From NCBI GenBank assembly GCA_903832325.1, contig CAILBC010000030.1:20734-84733 (forward strand): a DNA stretch of 64,000 nt, given 5' to 3'. This DNA is from an uncultured Sphingomonadales bacterium. GTDB taxonomy: Bacteria > Pseudomonadota > Alphaproteobacteria > Sphingomonadales > Sphingomonadaceae. Shown in pieces: positions 23,768-34,282 of this stretch. The notes beneath the pieces were generated by a model that was given only the letters and a program-made list of their open reading frames with translations, had not been told where the DNA came from and did not search any database. Both the position numbers and the translations under genes were made by a program. Numbering within the stretch: position 1 is the stretch's first letter; every line of letters begins with the position of its first letter.

Positions 23768-26461
23768 TCAGTAGTGCCATGCGTATTTCAGGCCGAAAAA
23801 TTGCGGCCGGATCGTGAACGTGCGTGATGATCCCGAACAGAACGTGATCGAACAGAACGTGTTCTTGGTCAGCTGCCCGCGCCGGTCAAAGGCGTTGGTG
23901 ATGAAGAATTCCAGCCGCGATTTGCCCAAAGTCAGCCCGCCGCTGAAATCAAAGCTGACAAAGCCGGGCGTATCGCCGAGCAGCGCATCATCCGCCACGT
24001 TCAGATCCTGCGTCGCACCCGTCTGGTACAGCGCGGCACCCTGCAGAAAGGCCTTGTGCCCCGAAATTTCGGTATCGTAGCGGATGGACGTGGTGCCCTT
24101 GAACTTGGGCTGGCGTGGCAGGCGGGTGCCGTCGGCCGCAGCAACTTGCGGGGTTGGCGGGTTCGATCCTTCGACAAAGGCGCCCAGCGCGCAAGTTGGC
24201 AGCTGCGAAATGCTGAGCGTTGCCGCGCTGAACGCGAAATTGCAGAAGTTGCCCTTCAGCTTGGCATCGTTGTACGCGCCCGAAGTGGACAGCGTGACTT
24301 TGCCCAGTTTCAGATCGGCATCGTATTCCACGCCTTTCACTTGCGCCTTGCCCGCATTGCCGGTCATCCCGGCGCCCTGCGTGCCCGAAACAACCACGCT
24401 ATACTGGATATTGTTCCAATTTTCCAGATAGATGGCAGCGTTGAAGCGGAAGATGTTGTTCCAGGTCGATTTGATCCCCAGCTCAAAATTGGTCAGCGTT
24501 TCCGATTTGAACGAGGGCACCGTGGCAATGCCGACATTGCGGATGCGCAAGGGGCGGTTGAATCCGCCCGGGCGGAACCCGGTGGAATAGTTGAAATAGA
24601 GCATTTTCGACGGTTCGAACTGCCAGTCGATCGCCACTTTGTGCGTTTCGCCCGATTCCTTGTAGCGGCCGACTTCATCCTTGGCGGCAAAGTTGGAATT
24701 GAGGCAGGTCAGCCGTGCGGTGGGGAGCGGCACGGGGCAGCCATATGTCCCGGTCGGCACGTTGAGCGATGTTACCGTGTTCAGCGCCGATCCGGCCACG
24801 CCCGAAAAGCCCAGGGTGGCATAATCGGTCCAGAAATAGCGGATGCCGCCGGTGGCTTTCAGGTTCGACGTGATCTTGTAGTGCCCTTCGGCAAAGATCG
24901 CTTCGTCGTGATAATAGCTGTTGGTTTCGATGATGTAGAAACCGTCTTCCTTTACCGCGGGCGAACCCAGAACCATCGTTCCGCCCTGGTCCACGGGAAT
25001 GCCGAAACCGGCCGGATTGCTGTCACCACCGCCGGACTGGGTATAGCCGACAATCTGGTCCAGCCCGTGGATGGCATAGTGGTTGTTGTTCTGCTGCTGC
25101 TGGCTTTGATAGAAGCCGCCGATGGTCAGGTCGAACGGCCAGCTGGCGGGGGTGCGCAGGCGCACTTCCTGCGTGAACTTGTTGCGCAGCGTATCGTCAT
25201 GATAATATTGCGTCGGATTGATCAGATGGCTGCATTTCAGCGTTGCGCCCGATCCGGTGCAGCCCGCCTTATCAAAGAACTGCAGATAGCTTTCATAGCC
25301 CGCGCCAAACTTGTCATAAGTCACGGTGTAATACGTGTAATCGTTGTTCAGCACGGTCTTGCGGCGGAACACCCCGGTTGCCGCCACAAGGTCGAAATCG
25401 CCGATGTGGCCATGGATTGACAGCGATGCCTGCATCCATTTGTCATCCTGGCGCGTGCCGTCGTAATCGTGCACCTGCAGATCGCCCACGCGCGGGTCAT
25501 AGCCGAAATAGCCATCGCTGATCTGGCGCTGCGCGGTGATCGCCGGCATCACGTCCCAGCCCGGGGCCGCTTCCCACAGCGCCTCGATCCGGGTGCCAAC
25601 TTCATAGATCGGGTTATAGGCGTTCTTGGCAATCGCGGCGTTGTTCAGCACCTGGAACGTGGCCGGGTTGTTGTCACCCAGATTGAGGATCGACGGGGTG
25701 CCATCGTTGAACTTGCCGTTGTTGGGCGTGTTGTTCACATAGCCGCCGTCGTGGCGGTAATAGGCCATCGCGCGCACCGCCAGCGTGCTTGTGACGGGCA
25801 GGTTGACAAAGCCTTCCACTTGCTCGCCCACGGTGCCGTGGCCGTATTTGTTGGTTTCCAGATCGAAACCCATGTCGAACTTGCCGATTTTGGGCTTGTT
25901 GGTGATGAACCGGATTGTTCCCGCCAGCGAGCCTGCGCCATAGAGCGTGCCCTGCGGGCCCGACAGCGCCTCGATCCGCTCAAAGTCATAGACGTGGATA
26001 TCGGGCACTTCGGTGCCGGTGATCGGAATGTCGTCAAGGTAATAGCCGACCGAGGCATAGTTGCCGCCCGCCGGCACGATGCCGCGGAAATAGGCGGTGC
26101 TGCGGCCCGGGCCGATCCCGGCGAACGAAACCGACGGCAGCAGCGCGGCAAAATCCGACAGACCCTTGACCTGGCGTTCTTCCAGCTTGCTCGAATCAAG
26201 CGCCTGCATCGAAATCGGCACTTTTTGCACGCTCGATTTGTCGCGCGTCGCAGTCACGATGATTTCGGTCAGGCCGGTGCCCGCGTCGGCAGGCGCCGCA
26301 GCGGCGTCCGGGGCGCCTTGCGGAGCACTGGGCGGCGCGCCGTCGGCTGCCAGCGCCGGATTTGCAAAGCCTGCGGCCATCGCGCCGGCCAGCATGGTGC
26401 CGGCCAACAGCTTCGATGCCATCACCAAGGATGCGTGACGTGCCCTGTTCGTGTTCATCAA
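23768..26461 (-). CDS. TonB-dependent receptor 2
   Basis: This 897-residue paralogue of receptor 1 has the same plug (TEIIVTATRDKSSVQKVPISMQAL ... YFRGIVPAGGNYASVGYYLDD) and a barrel ending in an aromatic residue (KYAWHY). The signal region is longer and Ala-rich. Extensive collinear identity with receptor 1 shows a tandem duplication, including the terminator and upstream element. The ligand is unknown. Confidence 0.93.
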   Translation of the reverse strand: MMNTNRARHASLVMASKLLAGTMLAGAMAAGFANPALAADGAPPSAPQGAPDAAAAPADAGTGLTEIIVTATRDKSSVQKVPISMQALDSSKLEERQVKGLSDFAALLPSVSFAGIGPGRSTAYFRGIVPAGGNYASVGYYLDDIPITGTEVPDIHVYDFERIEALSGPQGTLYGAGSLAGTIRFITNKPKIGKFDMGFDLETNKYGHGTVGEQVEGFVNLPVTSTLAVRAMAYYRHDGGYVNNTPNNGKFNDGTPSILNLGDNNPATFQVLNNAAIAKNAYNPIYEVGTRIEALWEAAPGWDVMPAITAQRQISDGYFGYDPRVGDLQVHDYDGTRQDDKWMQASLSIHGHIGDFDLVAATGVFRRKTVLNNDYTYYTVTYDKFGAGYESYLQFFDKAGCTGSGATLKCSHLINPTQYYHDDTLRNKFTQEVRLRTPASWPFDLTIGGFYQSQQQQNNNHYAIHGLDQIVGYTQSGGGDSNPAGFGIPVDQGGTMVLGSPAVKEDGFYIIETNSYYHDEAIFAEGHYKITSNLKATGGIRYFWTDYATLGFSGVAGSALNTVTSLNVPTGTYGCPVPLPTARLTCLNSNFAAKDEVGRYKESGETHKVAIDWQFEPSKMLYFNYSTGFRPGGFNRPLRIRNVGIATVPSFKSETLTNFELGIKSTWNNIFRFNAAIYLENWNNIQYSVVVSGTQGAGMTGNAGKAQVKGVEYDADLKLGKVTLSTSGAYNDAKLKGNFCNFAFSAATLSISQLPTCALGAFVEGSNPPTPQVAAADGTRLPRQPKFKGTTSIRYDTEISGHKAFLQGAALYQTGATQDLNVADDALLGDTPGFVSFDFSGGLTLGKSRLEFFITNAFDRRGQLTKNTFCSITFCSGSSRTFTIRPQFFGLKYAWHY

Positions 26462-26740
26462 TGCAAACCCCTGTTCCTGGCCCTGTTTCTGGCCCTGTTT
26501 GCGCGGCGCATTGGCCGCGGCATGTTCGTCTTGTGCCGCGGCCGCCCGGCTTTCCGGACTCTGCGCCGCGGGCGTCGATGGTAGTCACGGCTTCACGATT
26601 GCGGCGCAGCAAAGCGCAGCCGTCCCGGCCCATTCACCATGCCGTGATGGACGAAAACGTTCGTGAACCCGGGGCGGCGCACTGTGCGTTGCGTGTCGGA
26701 TGGCCCCCGCCGCATGCAAATCTGCCTGTGATCACGCCGC

Positions 26741-26776
26741 AGTCAACGACCTTGCTCGCACTTGCGTAAAAAGGGT
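26741..26776 (-). promoter_or_regulatory. Shared upstream element of TonB receptor 2
   Basis: On the minus strand ACCCTTTTTA lies 30 bp before TTGACT. The following spacer contains TGATCACAGGCAGA, identical to that before receptor 3. The distance to the start codon is about 280 bp. Confidence 0.55.
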
Positions 26777-26795
26777 GGCGCAGGCCTTGCGGGCG

Positions 26796-26826
26796 CAAAA
26801 AAAGGGGGCCTTGCCGGCCCCCTTTT
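26796..26826 (-). terminator. Terminator of TonB receptor 3
   Basis: The perfect stem GGGGGCC-N5-GGCCCCC is followed on the minus strand by a run of T (26796-26803). A shorter T run on the plus side could make it bidirectional. Confidence 0.85.
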
Positions 26827-26852
26827 CCCGATGCGATGCGCAGGTGCGCGGA

Positions 26853-29411
26853 TCAGTATTTGAACGAGGCCCGCACCCCGAAAAACTGCGGCCGGGTGGG
26901 ATAGCTGCGCGATGATCCCGAACAGTACTGGATCGAACAGAACGTGTTTTTCGACAAGATGCCCCGGTTGTCGAACGCGTTCTGGATATAGGCCTCGATC
27001 GAAACCTTGTCGATCGTGGTCCCGGCCGAAAAGTTGAATGTGGTAAACCCGGCAGTATCGCCCAGCAGCGCATCGTTCGACACGTCAAGGTCTGACAGGC
27101 TGCCCGATTGGTGCAGCACTGTCGCCTGCACAAAGGCTTTGCCACCAAAGGCATAGCGCGCCGTGGCCGATCCCTTGAATTTTGGCTGGCGCGGCAGGCG
27201 GGTGCCCTTTGCGGCGGCCAGATCGACTCCATAGGTGGTGCAGCTTGGCCGGATGGCCAGGTTGGTGCGCGAAATCAGATCGCAGAAATTGCTCGACAGC
27301 TTCGCGTCATTATAGGCGGCATTGGCCGACAGCGAGAGGCCCTCTACCGGTTTCCATTCAAAGTCGGTTTCAATGCCGAAAACGCGCGCATTGCCGGCAT
27401 TCACTGTCACCCCGGCGCCCTGGTATCCGGGCGGGATCACCACATACTGGATGCCCTGCCACTTTTCGTAATAGACCGCGCCGTTCCAGCGGAAATTGCG
27501 GCCAAAGGTGGTTTTCCAGCCCAATTCAAAGTTGGACAGCGTATCCGATTTGTAGGGCGCGGCATTGGCCAGCCGGTTCCCGCCACCAGGACGAAAGCCC
27601 GTCGAATACGTGGCATAGACCATTTTCGACGGTTCAAACTGCCAGGTCAGGCTGAGTTTGTGGGTCTCGCCGGTCTGGTGATATCTGCTGTCGTTGTCGA
27701 TGCAGCTCAACCGCGAAGGGTGGATGAACTTGCCATAAAGCACCGTGGGATCTTCGTTCCAGCACCCCGGTGTGCCGTTGGCCTGGTGCGATTTGGTCGG
27801 GCTGTCGGCGCTGCCCCACGTACCGGCAAAACCATAAGTCCCGTTGTCCGAAACGAAATAGCGGATGCCGCCGGTCGCCTTCAGCGTGGGGGTAATGTTG
27901 ATATTGCCTTCGGCAAAGGCCGCGCCATCCTTGAAGTGGCGGTTTTCCTCGACCAGGTAATAGACGTCATTGGAATAGACCCCGCTCAGTGCGGGCGAAA
28001 ACGGCGGATAGGCATCGGGCACCCCGGTGTTGATTGCATCGCCAAGGCCGGGAATGTAATAATCCTGGTCAAAGGCCAACCCCTGGTACTGGTAGAACCC
28101 GCCCAGGGTCAGCTGGAACGGCCAGGATTTGGGCGTGGACAGGCGCACTTCCTGGGTGAACTTGGTATCGTGTTCGTGCGCGTAATATTGCTGGGTCGGA
28201 TTGATGAAGTGGCCGTTCTTGTCGGTGAAATTCGAATAATACGTTCCGACATTGCCAGCTGCGACCAGTTGGTCATACGTGACTGAATAATAGGTATAAT
28301 CGTTGGCGTTCGAATTTGTGCGCGAAAAATATCCGGTTGCCGAAACAATGTCGAAATCGCCGATCTTGCCCTGGATCGACAGTTCGGCCTGATACCAGTG
28401 ATCCTTAAGGTACGTCGGGCTGTAATCGTGCACTGCCAGATCGCCCACGCGCGGATCGAAATTGTAGCTGCCTTTGGCATTGAGGTTTTGATAGGTGATT
28501 TCAGGCGTGATCGTCCAGTCTGGCGCCGGCTGCCAGCTGATCGCGGCGCGCCCGCCATATTCCTCGTCCGGGTTATAGGCGTTCTGCACCAGGTTGGCGT
28601 TGTCGATGGTGATCGGCACCGACTGGTAGTGATAGGTGCCGTGGGTGTTGTTGATATAGCCGCCGGTCTTTTCATAAAATGCCATCAGCCGGACCGCGAC
28701 ATTGGGCGCCACGGGCAGGTTGATGAACCCTTCGACCGTGCCGCCGGCGTTGCCTTTGCCCCACTTGTTCACTTCGACATCCATCCCGGCTTCGACTTTG
28801 CCGAATTTGGGCTTGGCAGTGATGATGCGCAGCGTGCCGGCCAGCGAACTCGCGCCAAACAGCGTGCCTTGCGGACCCGACAGCGCCTCGACGCGTTCGA
28901 TGTCGTAAATGTGCACTTCGGGATTCGCGCCGGTCGAGGTGATCGGCATGTCGTCCAGATACATGCCCACGGTCGATGCCTGGCCGCCGCTGACCGAAAT
29001 GCCGCGGAAAAACGGCTCACTGCGGCCGGGCCCCAAGGTTTCGAACGATACCGAAGGCAGCAGATTGGCATAATCGGCAAAATTGGCGACGTGGTTCTGT
29101 TCCAGCTTGGTGCTGTCAAACGCCTGAAGGCTGATCGCGACCTTTTGCAGGCTCTCCGATTTGTGCGTGGCGGTAACCACGATTTCGCCGATCGTGCCGG
29201 AATCGGCTGGGCTCGTGGCTGGGCTCGTGGCCTGCGTTGCGGCGGCAGGTGGCGCTTCGCTGGCGTGGGCCAGTGCGGGCATGGCGCCGGCCAGCACCGT
29301 TCCCGCCAGGATCGTTCCGGCCAAAAGACGTGATGCCAAAGCCGATGATGCGAATGTGGATGGATCACGCGCTGCCCTGCGGCGCGCGGCTGCCCCGTTT
29401 GTCTGTGTCAT
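26853..29411 (-). CDS. TonB-dependent receptor 3
   Basis: This 852-residue receptor has a signal region, a plug (GEIVVTATHKSESLQKVAISLQAF ... PFFRGISVSGGQASTVGMYLDD) and a barrel ending VRASFKY. It is more diverged than receptors 1 and 2, but the same plug segments and the terminal FCSIQYCSGSSR motif show common descent. It is divergent from the TPR-sulfotransferase gene. Such TonB receptor/TPR-sulfotransferase pairs recur in sphingomonads. Confidence 0.93.
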   Translation of the reverse strand: MTQTNGAAARRRAARDPSTFASSALASRLLAGTILAGTVLAGAMPALAHASEAPPAAATQATSPATSPADSGTIGEIVVTATHKSESLQKVAISLQAFDSTKLEQNHVANFADYANLLPSVSFETLGPGRSEPFFRGISVSGGQASTVGMYLDDMPITSTGANPEVHIYDIERVEALSGPQGTLFGASSLAGTLRIITAKPKFGKVEAGMDVEVNKWGKGNAGGTVEGFINLPVAPNVAVRLMAFYEKTGGYINNTHGTYHYQSVPITIDNANLVQNAYNPDEEYGGRAAISWQPAPDWTITPEITYQNLNAKGSYNFDPRVGDLAVHDYSPTYLKDHWYQAELSIQGKIGDFDIVSATGYFSRTNSNANDYTYYSVTYDQLVAAGNVGTYYSNFTDKNGHFINPTQQYYAHEHDTKFTQEVRLSTPKSWPFQLTLGGFYQYQGLAFDQDYYIPGLGDAINTGVPDAYPPFSPALSGVYSNDVYYLVEENRHFKDGAAFAEGNINITPTLKATGGIRYFVSDNGTYGFAGTWGSADSPTKSHQANGTPGCWNEDPTVLYGKFIHPSRLSCIDNDSRYHQTGETHKLSLTWQFEPSKMVYATYSTGFRPGGGNRLANAAPYKSDTLSNFELGWKTTFGRNFRWNGAVYYEKWQGIQYVVIPPGYQGAGVTVNAGNARVFGIETDFEWKPVEGLSLSANAAYNDAKLSSNFCDLISRTNLAIRPSCTTYGVDLAAAKGTRLPRQPKFKGSATARYAFGGKAFVQATVLHQSGSLSDLDVSNDALLGDTAGFTTFNFSAGTTIDKVSIEAYIQNAFDNRGILSKNTFCSIQYCSGSSRSYPTRPQFFGVRASFKY

Positions 29412-29667
29412 CAGTACACCCCATGTTCACCCGGCCTCTTGGCCGTGGCTTTATTGTTAGGCTGCCGCGTCACACAGCCATTGCGCCCGGCATTGCCGGA
29501 TGCGGCCGTGCAGCGGACGGCACGAGCAATTCTGGCATTTCAGGTGCAAAAAATCGTGATGCCGCCGCGAACGTGTGGCATCACATCCTTCGTGAACCTG
29601 CGGCAAAACGCCTTTCCTGCAATTGCAAGGCGTCAACCAATGCGCAGTCTGCCTGTGATCACTGCTG

Positions 29668-29703
29668 AGTCAATGTCACAGCGTGCCGGTCGCTTAAAAG
29701 GGT
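29668..29703 (-). promoter_or_regulatory. Shared upstream element of TonB receptor 3
   Basis: On the minus strand ACCCTTTTAA lies 30 bp before TTGACT, and TGATCACAGGCAGA follows as before receptor 2. The start codon is about 257 bp further on. Confidence 0.55.
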
Positions 29704-29804
29704 GGCGCACCCCATCCAGCGGCCCCGGCCGGGACTCGACAATCCCGGGTACTTGGCGCAGGACTTTCCCCTGAAATCGACCCTGCGCGAGGAACAGAAA
29801 GACC

Positions 29805-31835
29805 ATGGCCGGACCCGACGCGGCAGATCAGCGGACCGTTTCCCTTGACGCCGCGCTGGCCCATGCTGCGGCGCTGCGCGGGCGCGATCCGCGCATGGCG
29901 CTGGCGCAGGCGCGCGAAATTCTCAATGCCGTGCCCGGGCACCCGCAGGCCATGCTGATCGAAGGGCAGGCGCTGCAACTGCTGGGCGATCTGCCCGCTG
30001 CGCGCGCCGTGCTGACCCGGCTGAGCGCGGAGCAGCCGCGTTCGGCAATGACCGCATTCGAACTGGCGATGGTCCACGGTGGCTTGGGCGAACACGATCT
30101 GGCTGCGGCCGCGCTGGAACGCGCGGTGGCGCTGAAGCCAGATCTGATGCCGGCGTGGCACGCGCTGCCCGTGGCGCTGCGCGCCGCCGGCCGCGAGGCA
30201 GAGGCGCGCCAGGCCGATCTGCGCGGCGTGGCTGCCGCGGCGCGCGATCCGCTGCTGGTCAAGGCGGCGATGGCGATGCATGCCAAGGACTTCCCCACGG
30301 CCGAGGCCATGCTGGATGACCGCATCCGGCTGGTGCCGCGTGATGCCGCGGCGATGCGGTTGCGCGGTGAAGTCGCCTGGCGGCAGGGGCAGCTGGATAT
30401 TGCCGTCGATTTCCTGAAGCGCACGCTGGATATTGCCCCTGGCTTTGCCGCGGCGCGCGAATTGCTCGTGCGCATCGTGCAGATGGGCCACGATGTGGCC
30501 GGCGCGCTGGCCCATGCGACCATTCTGGTGGACGACGATCCCGAAAATCCGGGCCATGCGCTGTTGAAGGCATCGTTGCAGGTGCGGCTGGGCGAACAGG
30601 ATGCTGCGGCCGAAATCTATCGCGGGCTGATCGCGCGCGGGGTGAAAAGCGCGCGGGTCTGGCTCAATCTGGGCCACGTCGAAAAGACGCTGGGCAACCA
30701 GGCCGACAGCATCGCCGCCTATCGCAGCGCGCTCGAACTCGATGCCGCGCTGGGTGAGGCCTGGTGGAGCCTTGCCAATCTCAAGACCGTGAGCCTGACC
30801 GAGGCCGACATTGCCGCGATGCTGGGCGCACAAGGCGCGGTGGAAGACGATGAACAGGCCAGCCAGCTCCATTTTGCGCTGGGCAAGGCCTATGAAGACG
30901 CGGGCGACGCGCACCACAGTTTTGACCATTACACGCGTGCCAACGCGCTGCGGCGCAAGGATCTCGATTACGACGGCGCGCGGATCGAGGACGGCGCGCG
31001 CGCGCACGCGGCGCTGTTCACCGCGCCGTTCTTTGCCGGCCACGCCGGGCATGGCTGCCAGGCCGATGATCCGATCTTTGTGGTGGGCCTGCCGCGCGCC
31101 GGATCGACGCTGGTCGAACAGATCCTGTCGAGCCATTCGATGATCGAAGGCACGATGGAACTGCCCGATCTGATGATGATCGGCGATCGGATCCATTCGC
31201 GCGTGGAAGACGGCGAATTCGCCAGCTTTGCCGATGTGATCCAATCGCTGTCACCCGCCGATCTCAACCGGCTGGGCGAAGAATACCTCGATCGCACGCG
31301 CGTTCATCGCAAAGAGGGCAAGCCGCGCTTTATCGACAAGATGCCCAACAACTGGATGTACACCGGGCTGATCCGGCTGATCCTGCCCAAGGCGACGATC
31401 ATCGATGCGCGGCGCCACCCGATGGGCTGCTGCTTTTCCGGGTGGAAGCAGTTTTTCGCGCGCGGGCAGCTGTTTACTTATGATCTGGACGAAATCGGCC
31501 GCTATTATCGCGCCTATGTCGGGCAGATGGCGGCGTTTGACCGCGAACTGCCGGGCAGCGTGCACCGTGTGATCTATGAACGCATGGTCGCCGATACCGA
31601 AGGCGAAGTGCGCCGCCTGCTGGACCATTGCGGCGTGCCGTTCGAAGATGGGTGCCTGGAATTCTACCGCAACCGCCGTGCAGTGCGCACCGCCAGCTCT
31701 GAACAAGTGCGCCAGCCGATCTTTACCGACGGGGTTGACCACTGGCGCCTGTTCGAACCCTACCTTGGCCCCTTGCGCGATGCGCTGGGATCGGTGGAAA
31801 CCGCTTATCCGGATGTGCCCGCCGATCTGGTGTAA
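29805..31835 (+). CDS. TPR-repeat sulfotransferase-like protein
   Basis: The 676-residue protein has about eight tetratricopeptide repeats (residues 10-390). A sulfotransferase domain follows, with the 5'-phosphosulfate loop VGLPRAGSTLVEQILSSH (about 425-442) and DARRHPMGCCFSGWKQFF as the 3'-phosphate/substrate segment. The family is widespread next to TonB receptors in sphingomonads. Whether it transfers sulfate or has another role is not established. No signal peptide is seen. A long hairpin element starts directly after the stop. Confidence 0.88.
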   Translation: MAGPDAADQRTVSLDAALAHAAALRGRDPRMALAQAREILNAVPGHPQAMLIEGQALQLLGDLPAARAVLTRLSAEQPRSAMTAFELAMVHGGLGEHDLAAAALERAVALKPDLMPAWHALPVALRAAGREAEARQADLRGVAAAARDPLLVKAAMAMHAKDFPTAEAMLDDRIRLVPRDAAAMRLRGEVAWRQGQLDIAVDFLKRTLDIAPGFAAARELLVRIVQMGHDVAGALAHATILVDDDPENPGHALLKASLQVRLGEQDAAAEIYRGLIARGVKSARVWLNLGHVEKTLGNQADSIAAYRSALELDAALGEAWWSLANLKTVSLTEADIAAMLGAQGAVEDDEQASQLHFALGKAYEDAGDAHHSFDHYTRANALRRKDLDYDGARIEDGARAHAALFTAPFFAGHAGHGCQADDPIFVVGLPRAGSTLVEQILSSHSMIEGTMELPDLMMIGDRIHSRVEDGEFASFADVIQSLSPADLNRLGEEYLDRTRVHRKEGKPRFIDKMPNNWMYTGLIRLILPKATIIDARRHPMGCCFSGWKQFFARGQLFTYDLDEIGRYYRAYVGQMAAFDRELPGSVHRVIYERMVADTEGEVRRLLDHCGVPFEDGCLEFYRNRRAVRTASSEQVRQPIFTDGVDHWRLFEPYLGPLRDALGSVETAYPDVPADLV

Positions 31836-31836
31836 G

Positions 31837-31929
31837 ACCAACGTGCAGTGAGCTTGACTCACTGCACGTTGGTATAAGCCCGCGCGGCGATTGAGCGTCA
31901 CGTTGTGCGATGAGTTTCACTCATCGCAC
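31837..31929. repeat. Paired-hairpin intergenic element, copy 1
   Basis: The first hairpin is ACCAACGTGCAGTGA with its perfect complement around a 7-nt loop (31837-31873). The second is GTGCGATGA/TCATCGCAC, also with a 7-nt loop (31905-31929). They are joined by a conserved GC-rich linker (AAGCCCGCGCGGCG). Related copies lie at 50025-50110 and 59984-60091, each directly downstream of a gene or near one. Confidence 0.85.
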
Positions 31930-31944
31930 TTCCGTATAAGGCTT

Positions 31945-32870
31945 TTGCGCCCTGCGAGCGGGCGGGGGTGACAGGCTGTCCGGCGCGGCGTTGGCCGGAT
32001 GACCGCATAACGGCTCCAGCAAAATGCCGAAACAAAATGGGGGTCGGCGTTGCCGCCGGTCCCCCCAAAAATGCCGAAACAAAATGGGGGTCGGCGTTGC
32101 CGCCGGTCCCCCCAAAAATGCCGAAACAAAATGGGGGTCGGCGTTGCCGCCGGCCCCCACTGTCACTCGCCTTTGCTGCCCGGCATCCGTGCGGGGTGCC
32201 TGTCGTCCGCCCTGCCTTTTCGCGGTTGCCCGGGGCCTTGCGTGGCGCAAGCCCGTGCGTGCCGCTGCCGGCCTGGCAGTCGGTTTGCCCCCCGGCCGTC
32301 CAGTCGTCCTTTGCAGGGTGCGATCGGTGCGGCCCGGTTCCGGTGCTGGCCCCCGGTGCCCGCCTGCTTGCGCAAGGCTGGTCCCTGGCACCCGCTCCGG
32401 CGGGTGTAACCTTCGCCCTTGTGCATTGCCGGCGCGGTCTGGCTGGCGCCGCTCCCGGTTGGGCGCACATCCCGTTTGCAAGGGGCGCCTGCCGGACGGT
32501 CATCCCGCCTTGATCGTGCCGGCCCCGCACCCGGGGAAGGCGCGGATATCGCCCGTTTGACGCCTCGCAGGCTTTACAGTCTCCGCCGCCGGAAAGATCG
32601 CTCTTTCCGGGCCGGGTGCCGCAGGCAGACCCGCCAGTGTCATTCGCGTGATACCCTCCCGGTCATCGCCTTGCCGCGCGCCTTCGCTCGATGGATCGCA
32701 TCCAAAGATGCGAACCATCAGGTCGGTTTGCCTGCAAAGTCCGGTGAGCCGGTGCGAGATCAAAAAATCCGCTTTGCAATCAGGTGTTTGCCTGGTTGCT
32801 TGACGGGTTTTTGTGCTCCCGATGACCAGAAGCTGCGCCTCTGACCCGAGTCGATCAAGCCAAAATCTGC
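31945..32870. other. Gene-free stretch with repeats and no credible CDS
   Basis: No open frame here resembles a known protein. The frames present are low-complexity Arg/Pro/Ala translations of GC-rich DNA, and their reading depends on the 47-bp repeat. Apart from that repeat, no feature can be supported. Confidence 0.6.
32021..32156. repeat. 47-bp tandem repeat, three copies, each a hairpin
   Basis: The unit begins AAAATGCCGAAACAAAATGG and continues into GGGGGTCGGCG-TTGCCGCCGGTCCCCC. It recurs with an exact 47-bp period (ATG at 32024, 32071, 32118). Each unit folds into a G-C stem, followed on the minus strand by a T-rich run, so it resembles three stacked terminators. Confidence 0.85.
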
Positions 32871-32874
32871 GAAG

Positions 32875-32913
32875 TTATCCACAAGCCGCGATCTTGCCGG
32901 TGGACAACTTTGC
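32875..32913. promoter_or_regulatory. Inverted pair of DnaA-box-like sites
   Basis: TTATCCACA (32875-32883) is a perfect match to the DnaA box. A facing GTGGACAACTT forms an inverted repeat AAGTTATCCAC...GTGGACAACTT. No replication gene or further box cluster was found nearby. Confidence 0.4.
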
Positions 32914-32982
32914 AAGTGTTTGACGCGGATTTGAATTGTGATTCCGGGCGCTGGCGCAGGGCCGAAATCGCTATCCCCTTTA

Positions 32983-33008
32983 AGCCCCGCCCCCTGATGG
33001 GGCGGGCT
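32983..33008 (-). terminator. Terminator hairpin after argG
   Basis: GCCCCGCCCC-ctgat-GGGGCGGGC forms a strong stem 28 bp past the argG stop. The run of T is weak. Confidence 0.6.
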
Positions 33009-33036
33009 GAAAGCGGAAGGGCATTTGCAGCGCGCC

Positions 33037-34251
<1,215 letters not shown>

Positions 34252-34282
34252 GGGCGACTCCGCGTGAAACAGGGGCAAACGA

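Noticed and set aside
32021..32156. Possible CRISPR array from the 47-bp repeats
   Set aside because: The units are contiguous, without unique spacers, and no cas gene is near.
31898..32844. Several open frames of 100-210 codons in the gene-free stretch
   Set aside because: They are Arg/Pro/Ala-rich, overlap on both strands, include the 47-bp repeats and match no family.
32840..33036. Chromosome origin
   Set aside because: Only one perfect DnaA box and one weaker site are present, with no AT-rich unwinding region or replication genes.
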